Of a stretch of 64,000 nt of DNA, positions 49,477-61,700 are shown piece by piece; within the stretch, counting starts at the first letter, position 1, and every line of letters begins with the position of its first letter. The notes beneath the pieces were generated by a model that was not told the origin of the DNA, ran no database searches, and saw only the letters and a list, made by a program, of their open reading frames with translations. The stretch lies in NCBI RefSeq assembly GCF_001039355.2, contig NW_019775735.1, forward strand, positions 742,643 to 806,642, read 5' to 3'. Position numbers and translations under genes: made by a program. The DNA is from Lingula anatina (lineage: Eukaryota; Brachiopoda; Lingulata; Lingulida; Lingulidae).

Positions 49477-49699
49477 GTTTTAATCCAGTGGAGCATGTGA
49501 TGGCGATGATAGTGATGGAAGGCTGAAGTATACAGTAGGTCATAGACAGGTCTTAGAATAGGACATCGAATTTCATATAATCCTATTACCTCACTGTATT
49601 GTTTGGTAAGGGTCCAACAGAAAAAAGATCCCAACAGAAACAATCTGTCAGAACTGAACAAGGAACCACGGGAAAGGCACGTGATCAGATGGTTTTAAT

Positions 49700-51090
49700 G
49701 ACGTATTGGCTTCAAATGCATGCGCTGGGTGTCTTTGAGGGCTTACTTGGCCGCTCTTCGATCTAATAACGCCAGCTTGACGAGTTATCCTTATGTTTAA
49801 CTTCCGTGACAGCTTAGAGCTCGTTACGTTGTTTTAGGTAGGCTATCCGCGGTTGCCAGACAGTTGACAGTCCACAGTCGGGTTCCTTCCCTAAAATTTA
49901 TGAAAACAATTGTCAAATCCCATGAATGTCAGAGAGCATCATGGATAACGTATAAAGACTCTTATAACTCTTAAGAAGACAACAAAACAAACTAAAATTG
50001 AAATTAGTATGACTTATTGGTAAAAAATATTCAATAAAAGGTATTTTTTACTCCCGAAGTACGCTGTTGCAAATTGCTAGAACATCGGGTTGCGTTTACA
50101 AAAACATAAAAAAGTTCTCTCAGACGGCACCCTGTATAAAAATAACACGTTATTTCCGAGTATCATTAAGCGGTGCAATTTCTCACCTATAAATAGCATT
50201 TCGGATGCTTATTGCTTCAGGCATCTGGTGTCTTATGAACATATTTACCTACATTACACAGTTGGGAGTGAATCACAACTGACCTCTGAGATACACACCT
50301 CTAAAAGCTTCATTTTTGTTAGTTCTGCGTCTGCTTCAGATTGTAACATAACCGTACTAAGAGATGAAAAGTCAGTTTAAAACCACAGTTTCTAAATAAA
50401 TAAGCCCGTGCTCCTGTTTGAATTAGTTTCTAGGAGGCAAAGGTGGATTTGGCAATATGACTCATTCATCTTCAGAGATTTCTTAGCAATACTGGCTGCC
50501 AACCAAAATACCTCAAGCAAATGCTTTAAACTTAACCAAGTTGTTTTTACTCCAGGAATTTCCTTTGTGAGATCGAATTACTGAACTCTGATGAACTTTT
50601 CCGACAGGTATTTATCTTGGTCCATGCAGGTGTACCGTCCTGGTTACCTCCCTGTCTACACGCAATTCTAATTTGCAGAGAAAAGGCTTGTATCATGAAC
50701 ACGCATGTTACGATGACAACACGCCTCATCTGATCATTCAAGCAATCATAACATTTTTTATTATAAGTTCCTGTTCCTATGTATTTTACTTACGTTTTTG
50801 CCATAAAAAAGATATTTTGGGCTTAAAAACCATTCAATTCTAAACGGCCGTCAAAGAGAACCCACAATCTACGCATTACTTTTCACTTGCGCTGTATTCT
50901 TGGCCTTATGTTCACGTGCCAACTTTTTAATGAAGCAGATGTTTCACCACCACGGAAATGCCGGTAATGATCCGGCACAGAGGGATTTTTTTGGTTGAAT
51001 CCTATGTAGCAGAAGTTGTGAAAAAGTTTAGCTGTTTAACAAACAAAATGAAAACTTTTCGATATCCAGACTACTGATCAAAATTCATAC
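49700..51090. other. TRIM upstream/intron sequence
   Basis: No established gene. It holds one 64-codon minus-strand frame with a hydrophobic start (50547-50741), discussed as a finding. If the upstream promoter is real, all of this is first intron of TRIM. Confidence 0.4.
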
Positions 51091-51174
51091 CTTCTGTGCG
51101 CGAAAAATATGTATTTTCTGACCTCCGAAGTAGGGCCTCTTAGGATGGGGTTATGGCCGTCCTTTTTGACGACT
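51091..51174 (-). other. Candidate alternative upstream exon of the TRIM gene
   Basis: On the minus strand an 84-nt stretch is bounded by a good acceptor (tcatttcag|agtcg) and donor (acagaag|gtatga). Read in the phase that enters TRIM exon 2 it is open, giving VVKKDGHNPILRGPTSEVRK and so on, and it ends in the same phase (AG|A) as the known first exon. It has no ATG, so either a further upstream coding exon exists or translation starts at Met59 in exon 2. Supported only by splice sites and an open frame. Confidence 0.35.
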
Positions 51175-51182
51175 CTGAAATG

Positions 51183-51272
51183 AAAAAGATAGAACGTTAA
51201 AGGGCGTCAAAAGACCGACCATTATGATAAAAGATAGAACGTTAAAGGGCGTCAAAAGACCGACCATTATAA
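51183..51272. repeat. Two tandem copies of a 45 bp unit
   Basis: The words gatagaacgttaaagggcg and tcaaaagaccgaccattat each recur at exactly 45 bases. The second copy ends at about 51272. The array directly precedes the candidate exon acceptor at 51175-51176 on the minus strand. Confidence 0.95.
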
Positions 51273-51423
51273 CCTTGTACCTGAAATAAAAGTCTTAATT
51301 TCAAGCACATGTCACAATTTACTACCAACAGACAAAATCTCATTTTGATTTTTGTCCTTTTAAATTCTTTGTAAAACCTAATTTCCATTCTTTCCGTACT
51401 TCCCTCATTCAACAAAACCGTAC

Positions 51424-51577
51424 CTGCTGAAAATGCTGTGTTCTACCTGAGAACCCGAGAAAATGTTTACCCCTGCAGGTTGAGACTGAAACTATATAGA
51501 TACTGAGCCACATATCTAACGATGACCAATCACTGACGTGAATCACCAGCATAATTAACTCCTCCACTATGACGTCA
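51424..51577 (-). promoter_or_regulatory. Candidate TRIM promoter: CRE, TATA-like box and noncoding first exon
   Basis: Reading the minus strand: a full palindromic CRE TGACGTCA at 51570-51577, then CTATATAG at 51492-51499, then, about 30 bases on, sequence that runs into donors ctcag|gtagaa (about 51448) and tcagcag|gtacgg (51424). This order (CRE, TATA, short exon, donor) fits a regulated promoter. Use and gene assignment are inferred. Confidence 0.4.
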
Positions 51578-51639
51578 CAGATACACACGGTTCCAGAAAG
51601 GTCGTTGATATTTTTAGATTTACCTGTGTGGATACGTGT

Positions 51640-54000
51640 GGATTTCTATACATTTGTCATAAAGTCAGAAGCCAAACACATAGATAGCTTTCAGACAAAT
51701 TCAACATTTCTCAGATTCTCTGCTAAAATCGTTTCAGAGTAGCTGGTTTTGAATTCTGCTGGAATCTGGTATTCCTTGTTTATATTACTGAAGTTTAGAC
51801 AATCTGCCATCGTGCATGTAACATTGCCCCTTGCCTGGCATGAATTTGGGACGGAAAAATAGATCATGGCTGTAAGGCATCTGTGCAAATACCTTTCACC
51901 TGAGGAATTGAAAGGGGAAGGAGGTTTATAACAGCAAAACATGTTATGCTATCAATACACGTATCAAAATTCACTCTGCTTCTATTGAAATTAATTTTTC
52001 ATTCAACCATTCATCTTTCTTAGAATGTGGAAAACAGACATGCCCAACCATTATTTTCCGCGTCTTTTGATGAGATAAAAGCTCGCAAATCACTATCTGC
52101 ATGTGACAAATAGGCAAATGAACATCAGTGTCAGTGATACGGTCTTCCACCAGAGCCAGCAAATAAGGATTTCACAACCGGCCACCTGTGCATAAAAAGT
52201 GCATAGCAAAAACCATATTAATAATCATGCAGGTATATCATTACCTCTAGCAAGGTCAAACCAATATATCATACGCCCACCACATGTTGTTCTTGTTAGG
52301 TTTTTGCTTACAACTCATTTCATTGTTTGTGTGCTCTTTTTGTAAAGACATCAGATAAAGATGTGCACACTTAATCTTGTTTACTTTTCATCCGAAAAAA
52401 ATTGCAGGAATCCAAGAACATGGAGTAAACATCCTATAGTATCCATGCACCTAAAATCACTCACTCAAAAAAATAATGATAATGTTCGACAAATAAAAAA
52501 CAAGGAATAACGAAAATAGAGAATAGATAATACTAGTAGAAAAAATGAATTGCAAGGGCTATGTAAACTGTCGATCCTAAAAAAATGGTAATGTAGATTC
52601 GTTTGAATGAGTACCTGTCGCTGGGCCAGGAAATGTTGCGTTATACACGCTGGCATAAACCATGTACACAAATGTAAGTGTGCTAATATATGTTTTGTAC
52701 CCCTTTAATGATAAAGTGCGCAACCTGTATCTGCATGCGTGTTCACCTGTTCGCTAAGATAACCCATTTTGCGAAACATGGTATACATTAGCGAGAATGT
52801 GTAATTTTCTTTATCAGAAAGAATTTGTAAGTGCATGGAATAAAGACTCTTCTTTGAAGACAACTAATTAATTTTTGAAAACATTTTTTTATTAATTCCT
52901 GGAAGTGGAACATCTTATCTTCTTGTATTGAATCAGTCAGACTTTAAATTTGGAATACATGTACACGGACGGCTGAACATGCAAAACTGGTCAAGTATGG
53001 GTCATTCCTGCCAACGAATACCTAACTCACCGGCCAGACACCCTTAATTCAGGGATGGTATTAATAGCTCTGAAAATGTCAGGAGAAACTATCATCTTCC
53101 ACAGCGTCTGATAGAGAAGTTTATCCTACCTGTAAATTTCCACTCGATTAATGACCTTTTAGGCAAAAAAGTATTTTATTCTAACTGACAAGTTTCATCC
53201 AATCAGGCCCAATTTCAGAAGAACAAAAACAAATCCTAAATGCCAAGAACCTAAGGGTAACATTGAAGACGAAGCACGGCGATATTTCATCTTAAAAGGA
53301 CTGCACGACACGTAAGGGCTATCAAAATTTAAACTTTCGTGGAAAATACCAACCATGCTTTTGTACGTTCCGTGTTTTGCTTGTGTTCAACTAAAAGATG
53401 TTAAACTCACAAAAACAACATTCGTTTGATGAACTCTGAGAACAGAACTTTACCTGGGCAGGTAGGGTATAGAGGCCAAGACCTCCTAAATGATTTTGCC
53501 TTATCGCTGGCGCCACAAGAGTTACAAGGTTAATTGAAGATGGTGACGAAAGGTGTTCTGTATCATTTGGAATGTTGCATCGGCATTTTTCACTGGGCTA
53601 ATATCACTGATTTGAATCAAATCGATCATGGTATCTTAACTGCATTGCCAATGCCCTACGCAGTGAATTCCAACCATTCCCTAAGTTTTAGTCTCCGCTT
53701 TGTCTGAACCCTTTTCATTTTCATCCCATAATCAAACTTAACTCTAACTTATACTTATTTGACGCCAGATCAAGTTAATCAACGTTGATGATTTTTCTGT
53801 CAAAATGAACAACACCTTTTTTACTGGGTGATAATTTTCCTTGTGAGTAGATCAACTCATATATATAACCATTTACATAAAAGAGGAATAAACTATTGAC
53901 ATACCAGCATAAGTTTCATGCTCATGTTTGCCGGATATTTGATACCTAATTAGTTTTGAAATTTTTCATTTATTCTCACCATGGGGCAGCCCTGTTGACT
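51640..54000. other. Gene-free stretch
   Basis: I see no exon chain, RNA gene or transposon here. It is A+T-rich unique sequence with only short frames. Confidence 0.5.
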
Positions 54001-54019
54001 TTAACTCATCCCAAGAAAA

Positions 54020-54060
54020 TATATAAGCCGGGGTGGTTGCCAGTCAGGTGTCAGCGCATT
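54020..54060 (+). promoter_or_regulatory. Candidate TATA promoter
   Basis: TATATAAG at 54020-54027 sits in a sharp A+T to G+C transition. An initiator-like cagtca lies at 54041-54046, and a donor-like attcag|gtggaa follows at about 54062. There is no downstream gene I can identify, so it may be fortuitous. Confidence 0.2.
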
Positions 54061-54099
54061 CAGGTGGAACTATTTTTAAAGTAGTCTTACGGGGAGAGG

Positions 54100-57000
54100 T
54101 CTTACTCATTATCAACCTGGCTAAAATATCAAGACAATTTAGTGTATAAATAGTTAAGACGTCGAAGTGAAGAGTTGAAATCAAAGTAGGCGTACCTTAG
54201 ATTTTCCCCGTGTGCCGTTTTTTCATAATTTTGTTATCAACTAATGTTACATATCGGAGAAATAGATAATAACTTAATAGAACATATTATAAGTAGGCAG
54301 AAAGTTAGTTCTATTTATTATTATTTCTGTTAAAAAATTCAACGAATTAATGAGAACAAGTTTAAGTTTTTACTTAAAAGTATTATTTTGTTTTTAGTCA
54401 ATCCTTAAAAATTCTGATAAAAGTGTGGCTGCTCTTAAAATTGGTGATCCAAAACGATGAAATACGAGTTATCTAAGTCAGTATCAGTATATATACCCTA
54501 TTGTGTTAAGTTCCAACTGTTTGCTAATATACTTTCGGTAACAGTAACTGCTTTGTTTAGTTAATACGGCAGAAGGCTGATTCAGCAGTTCAACGGTCGA
54601 AGTCGACATTACCAATGCAACTGTAGTGATTCATGTGAAAATCTCACACATTCTTATCTCACCTTCTTGTCGCACTCAGAGTTGGCAATGATTGTATTTT
54701 CTACCTGAGGATATATTTATTTCTTTGATGTTACAATGCAATCCGTCTCACCTAATTTAAATTAATATAGAGTGAAAAACCAAAAGTCCTCTGTGGGCGT
54801 TTGCAAAAACGAGCTCGCGAGTGATTCCGCATGCGTTAAGTCAGAAGGAATATTATTTCAAAAATTTAACGTTACATATGGGGCCCATTAAGTTCCTATC
54901 CTAAAACCTGTGAGTATTTCTCACTCTTCGCGAGGACATAGAATAGTGCTCAATTTCAGACGAAACATAAACATGAAGGAAACAGCATTTGCAACAAATT
55001 TGTAGGCAAATGTCAGACATCGCGTGCGCTTGCTTAATTTCCCACTGTTCTCAATCTGTTGCGTTCGGAGAGAGGTGTTCGTCTGGGCCATCCAATTACT
55101 GCTTACCCAGTACATACAACCCTGCAAATTACCCATATTGCTGCCTTACAGTATTTACACCTCCTTCAACCTCTCCAAAGTTTTGTTTTCTTAAGTCAAT
55201 CAAAACCTATACCCTCCCTGCGTGATTCTTCTTGACATCAAATATAGGACAGACGTTCAATTTTGTTTTTACCAGTCCGGGAAATATTTCGAAATCATTT
55301 TCATAAGTTACAGAATTACTTCAATAAGTGTGGGTTTAATGATGTTACTTGGTCCATCTCAAAGTGGTTTTATTATGTGGCCAAATCGACTAATGCATAC
55401 TCTCCCATAGCCTAGCAATATGCCAGCGAAGTATTTTTTTCTCATCTTAATCCTACCTGCTTGTCTATCCCCGCTCTTGAGCACCTCTCGCAATAGGATG
55501 CCCTCACTGACTAAAATAAACTTTGCTTTCTTAAATATGCATTCCAAAATCCATTGTGTGATCGACTGCTTGGCATACAATCCGTGTCTTTCTATAAAAG
55601 CTCATTCCAGAAATTTTGCCCAATAGGTACCGATATCAAATTATTCACTAGAAATGATATCCCAAAAAGTGCACCTCGTTTGTTACAAAACAGCTAAATT
55701 GGTCGTAAACTATCGTGTATTTTAGTAAAATAATGACTAGAAATCGATGCTGTATTGAGGAGATATATCCTTTGCCTTTACACTATATACCCCCCCTCTC
55801 TCTCTCTCTCTGTGCATTTGTGTTGCTAACTACATGTACATTAGAAGAAACTAATTCCAGCGACAATTCTTCCTTTCCAGAAATCATTCCCAAAATATAT
55901 TTTGGGTGTCTTTTTTCTAAATAGGTATAGGGGGGATGTTTATGTTCAGTCTGTTATCTTTTTGTTATAGTCACAGTTAAGGTCCAATCGCCAGACAGGT
56001 GCGCAGACATAGGCCCCCTACATAAGGAAATGCTGCATAGATTTCGGTTTCCAGAGTTCACCGTCTGCCTTGTAACTGGAAAACATGTTTTATGTACGGG
56101 CAAGTACTCCGGAATACCCACGTGAATTCAATTGTGGTAACTTTTAAGTACATATACATATGGTTTATATATGTAATAACAGAACTGAACTGCGATTAAG
56201 CAGCTTTTAAAAAGTGGGAGTGGCAGTTATAAAAAGTCTCAATTGTTCCTAAGTTAACATCTCTCCACCCTTCTGAAATATAAGGTAAGCCTACCATGAA
56301 ACCTCACCTCTACAAGACTTTCCAGTTTTGAAGTCAGGCTTGCGGAGAAGCAACACCGCTGATGGACACAACCATACTTGAATAGTGGCGTTTGGAAGAC
56401 TACTGCATTTTCACAAACTTCAAACTTTCACCGTTGGAATGTATATGGGGTCAAGGGCATTCAATAATTAGTTGAGCTTTAAGCTTCTCAAAACACACAC
56501 GCACCTTGAGTAAATATAGTTTAATGGACGTTATACGGTCTTGTTTGGATAGCATATAAAGGGTATATTAGTAAAGTTCTGCCATAGCAAATATATTACC
56601 ACACTGAGATTACCTTCCCTTTCATTCCAGTTCGCTTGCCGCTTTCAATCCGATGAACTAAATATGATGTGTAAAGTTGAATATCTGTAGCGGCAATTCC
56701 CGAAATCATTTGATAAAAAAGTTCGTATGAGAATAGATGTGAAATGCTACACCTGAGCTTTTGTATTGAATTATTTATAAAATGAAGATAAATAAGAGAT
56801 AAGAGATCTGATATTAACTTAACGGGGTTTCACGAAAGAAAAAAACACATTCTCTTGTCTGTTGGGATTATATGTACTTTACACTATAATATTACACCCT
56901 CGAAAAAAACATCCTTCCGTGATTCAACAGATATAAAGCTTCATTTTGTTGCCGTCTCTCGGAGAGAAAATCTTAATATTAAACTGTTCTCTATTATGAC

Positions 57001-57110
57001 GATATCACATATCTGTCATACAGGGTTCATACCACAATTAATATTTTTGAATAATATTCTGCAGATATACATACCAGAGCTCTAAGTTTCTGTATTATAG
57101 GAGGATCAGC
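54100..57110. other. Gene-free stretch
   Basis: No coding exon or RNA recognised. There is a short (CT)n run at 55795-55811. Frames are short and show no domain. Confidence 0.5.
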
Positions 57111-57186
57111 ATAATTGAGCGCTTCTCTCTCCCCCAGCTGCAGTGCCAGACTCAAAAACTGCGCACGGGACACATTTTACTCTCCT

Positions 57187-57376
57187 TGCGCATGCACTAA
57201 ATCACTGTACCTGTATACTGCTCTTCGGCCCACTCAAACGCCATTTAAGGCTTGTGTGAGTTTATCTTGTGACGTCAGAGAGGGCATGTGCTGTGATACC
57301 CGTGTATATTTGAGCCTCTTTTCATGGGAAGGCTCACGCTGTTCAAGAGGTTCGGGAGGCTGTAGTTTGAACTACA
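57187..57376 (+). promoter_or_regulatory. Candidate promoter with NRF1-like and CRE sites and a possible first exon
   Basis: TGCGCATGCA (57187-57196, NRF1-like palindrome core), a full CRE TGACGTCA (57270-57277), and a weak TATA-like tatattt (near 57304) precede a more G+C-rich segment. That segment ends in a consensus donor actacag|gtaaac at about 57376. No linked coding exon is found downstream within the window. Confidence 0.35.
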
Positions 57377-57399
57377 GGTAAACGCTTGACAGGGATTAG

Positions 57400-58739
57400 A
57401 GCAGGCGTAGATTACTATAAAACAGCTGGAAACCCGTGCCTCATTCCTCATACTTGATTAAGTCAATGATAGATCAGGTGAAGATTGAGACCACACCCGC
57501 CCCCCGAGTCATATAATCAAGCACTCTCTTTAATTACTCTTTAATGATATGCAGTATTTATAAGCAAATTGAAAAAAATATATATATTATAAGTGCCTTT
57601 TTCTTTTCTTTCTTTTTCATCGTAGTGTTCTTAAAACTGATGTCAAACTAATTTAATTAAAGAAAAGTTTCTTTTTTGTTAAAAGCAACACATAACACTT
57701 TATCACTATGGTTATAATGAATCGTCATTGATCTTAACCTTACGCATCGTTATTGTTCTATCTTTCATTGTCTAATAGCGTCTATTAAAACTCTGGAATA
57801 GTTATACAAGAGAATTTGAAAGCAGAAGCTGATTCATCTCATTACTGCCCTGATGACCTGCTGTACGTGTATATCAATGAGGTGACACCTGTGAATGCGT
57901 TTTCACACCCAGAATATGATTGTGTTTTTGATACAGAACATTCGTCTGATACGATAAACCTGGCTTATATTACAACTTCATGGAACTTGTTTTAAAACAG
58001 TTGCCATTGCCTCATTACATAGCTGTCATTTAAGTGAATGTTATTTTTTTAAACATGTAGTTTACCTGTAATTCAGGGATCGCATTAATTGTTGACGTCT
58101 GACTATTTTTTGTTAATAAATACGGCATGGGTTATATGCTGAGTAGTTGGTCTTATTTGGACTGTTGTGTGAAAATAATTTTCAGTCTTGAATCTCCAGG
58201 AAAAAATTAAAAAACTGCTGTTTACAGCATATAGGTGAATAAGATACTAATATTTAGAGATCCCCACAGTGGGCCTACATATTTAAAGAGGCGCAACGAA
58301 GGAAAGCATAAAAGATTTTAGAAAGGAGTGACGAAGTGCAGAAATATTCTGAATAGACACATTGAGGCATTATCAATGTCTTCACGTACGCCTTTCAGTA
58401 CAAGCCTGTGCAATGTAATATGATTGCTATTTATTGTTTTGTCCATTTATAAAACTAAAACGACTTCAGAGGACAATTGAACACGAGACAAACCGCAATT
58501 AGGTGCCTTGTTGTTAACATTAATGACGTCCTCCCGATATTTTCTTTATTTCATTATCGTGGTCATCTAATGAATGTACTGAAAACACTTGAGTAACCGG
58601 TACACGATGAGTTCACCAAGATGTGCAATTGTTTAAAGACGGAGAATTTATTTACATAGAAAAGTGATTCGAGCATATTCAATTGTTCACTGTCGTATTA
58701 GATGTAATGAAGATATTAAACCTTTGAGCTATGCGCAAT
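57400..58739. other. Gene-free stretch
   Basis: No gene seen. It has a KLF/Sp-like ccacacccgcccc at about 57491 and scattered TAATTA-type words. The rest is unique A+T-rich sequence. Confidence 0.45.
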
Positions 58740-61700
58740 GTAAGTTCCGTGAATTCTTTGAAACTGACCCTCCGGATACATAGTCCCCGCGAAACCAGAG
58801 CGGAAATTAAATGCTAGAGCCTCGAAGGCTCCCGCGAGAGTTTCTGAGGTTCGCATTTAATGTGAGCACCGAAGCTTTCACCCCTACGAGCCCCGCGGCT
58901 TCAATGGCCAATCAGTGCAAATAATTGTGATGAAAGCAGAATAATTTTCTGTATATTAAGGCAAGTGTTATTTGGCGATTCAATTTGATTTAAATTAATA
59001 GATCCATCTGCTCGCTTAGCGCTTCCTGGTCATTGGTGTGAAATTAAGGCGGTATTGAAGGGCGGTAAATAAGGTCTCGAAAATCAATGTTAACGGTAGC
59101 GATTCAGAGACGGTTTATTGTTTTCTCAGTAGTCGTACAATGTAAACGAAATCGCGACCAGCAGTCAGTTGTTACAGCATAATTTAGGTGTATAAGAACA
59201 CTTGGTAGAATAACAATGGGCACTTGGTCCGTTGGCCAGCTGATCTAATGCCAGTTCCATAAAATGTTACTTGTCTTTTACGCCCAATCGATGAATTCTG
59301 CGATGAGTAAAGTAATTTTGATACTTCGTGCGGAAATAAGAGGTTCATAAAATTAGACTATTGAGAGTCGTCACGTTTTATCCCTAAGTGACTTCCGACA
59401 GCAGCTTAACGTACATATGTAGGTATATATATACATATCCGACCTTGAAACATTTAAACGTGTCTTCCGTGCATCGCCTTCAAAATCAACCCTGGCACTG
59501 ATTTTTACATTGTTTTAGCAATTATCCTTCTTATTTCTTTTATTGCTTTCAGTGGGATTCCTTTACTATTAGCACTTAAGATTAAGGAAACGTCTATTGA
59601 ATCTTGGCCATGCACTCAGGCATACTTTTAAACGTATGGGTAGTAAAAATAGATTTTAGGTTAATAATTCTTATTATTTCGTAGAAGCGACGATCTCAGT
59701 GCCCTTTTCTTTTAGTCATGCATAAGGCGTTGTACAAAGTACATGGCTTTTTTTGCAGGATGTCATTGCGAAACTGTTCGTGATCAATCAGCTTTTGAGG
59801 GCAATCCAAATAACGGACACTGCTCTTTTCTATGATTTGATGTCAAACTGTTTTTATCTCCTCTGCAATTACGTGCACTTAAAATTATTCTTTTCATTGA
59901 CAGATAGAAAAGAAATCCAATTACATCGCAGCTACAATGTAAATGAAAGCGGAGTTGATTAGCATTCCATTCTGACAAATATAACAGAGGGCAGCGATGC
60001 CTTCAGAAACCCTCACGACAGAATGATTACGCATTTCACCGCTCAGTTCTTCTGTCAATGTTATCTGTACTGTCTTTTATAACACCACGCCGTGCTGCGT
60101 AATCTCTCTCTGTTCCCCCGCTTACAGGAAGACAAACTTGGTGCAGGTTAAAGAGTTCGTGAAAACAATGGCGAATTAGCAAGGGATTAATGGAAATGTT
60201 AGGTGCGGCTGTGCGTTCATTGGTAGTCGCTGCATTGTATGATTGTGAGAGGTTAGGACACTCGCAGTCTCCAACGCCACTTGGTGATTAGCTCTGCGGT
60301 AGGTAAAGACACAAAACCGTTTGTGACTGTTAAGAAAAATAATTTTGGCTTTTTGTTAAAAAAATAAAAGAAAAATATGCATATTTTCCCCACATTTTTT
60401 CTCTGTCAATAATGAATTCTTCGTGGTACTTAAAACCTTTGATGTTGACCAAGAAAGGTACTACCTATTTTTGCCGATAGGAGGTATAGAGGGCTGTCTT
60501 GAATATTTCCAAACTTTTATAATAATAATAATAATAGTATTATGATTAATGCTTAAGAAAAAAAATGAATAAAAATTCCAATGAGCCATCCCATTTCATG
60601 TTTTGTAATTCATACTAAGATATCTGTTATGTACGTGTACCAGCTGACGCACTTGTTAAATTTGTTTCAAAGGACAAAAGCAAAATTACCGTCACATTGC
60701 ATATTAGTGATATGTCAAAAACATATGAAACATCTCCAAATGTTAAGCACACAAATGTGAACAAAGGGGCTGTACATATAAGTTATAACTATGGCTTTTT
60801 AACTTGGAAAACTTCGAGGTATTTTCGCTCGCATGTTTTAGACGCTGCGCTACCGTTTTCCCAGACAATTTCGATGGCGCAGAATATCCGATAAGGTCTC
60901 TTTCCTATCCAATTTGCCTGGTGATAGTTGTTCATTAGCGACCAGACGGAGGGTCGTCTAATTCTGTTATCAGATTGACACCGTAGCCGAGAATAGTATT
61001 AGGATTGAGGACCCTCACAATAATAAATGGAATAAATCGTTACATTGAGTTATCCAATTGCCAAACGTATAAATTCCATGGCATATTGTAATAGTTGCCC
61101 ACTAGAAAATAGGAGTGATAATTTGGATCTGTAACAATAGTTTTTTAACCCCACACAATAAATATAATCGGTTACAGCGTAACTGGTTCTATCTTTTTTC
61201 TGTTAGAATATCATTACCTCATATTTTCTCTATGTGTTTGTTTCGATTTACTTCCGGAATAAATTTTTTTTAATTTGTTGCAATTGCGATTTACTTCCGG
61301 AATGAGGTTTTCTGAAAATTTTTTGTTGATACTCAAGTTTCTTTTCTATCAATGATTCCAACAAATTATCAAACGAGACACAACAAGTTGGGACATAGCT
61401 TTCGAGCTAGAGACGAGGACGTTTCCGAGGCCAATCACACCCAGGTCCGCTTTCTTTTGGCAGCGACTGTGGAAGAGACATTCAAAATCGAAAGCAATTT
61501 AGGAAAAAGTGTCAGCCACCGACTCAAACTCCAAAATTGAATTTCACACTGAAACCCAGGGCCGCAAATTGAAATTAGTTTGGCTAGCTTGGTCTAATGA
61601 AGGGGAAGAAGATCTAATTGTGCGGTCTTTCTATCTCTCCTGGCGCAGATTCCTCCTTCTAATTATCTTTCAGCTCTATATGCTTTGTCAAAATTCTGGA

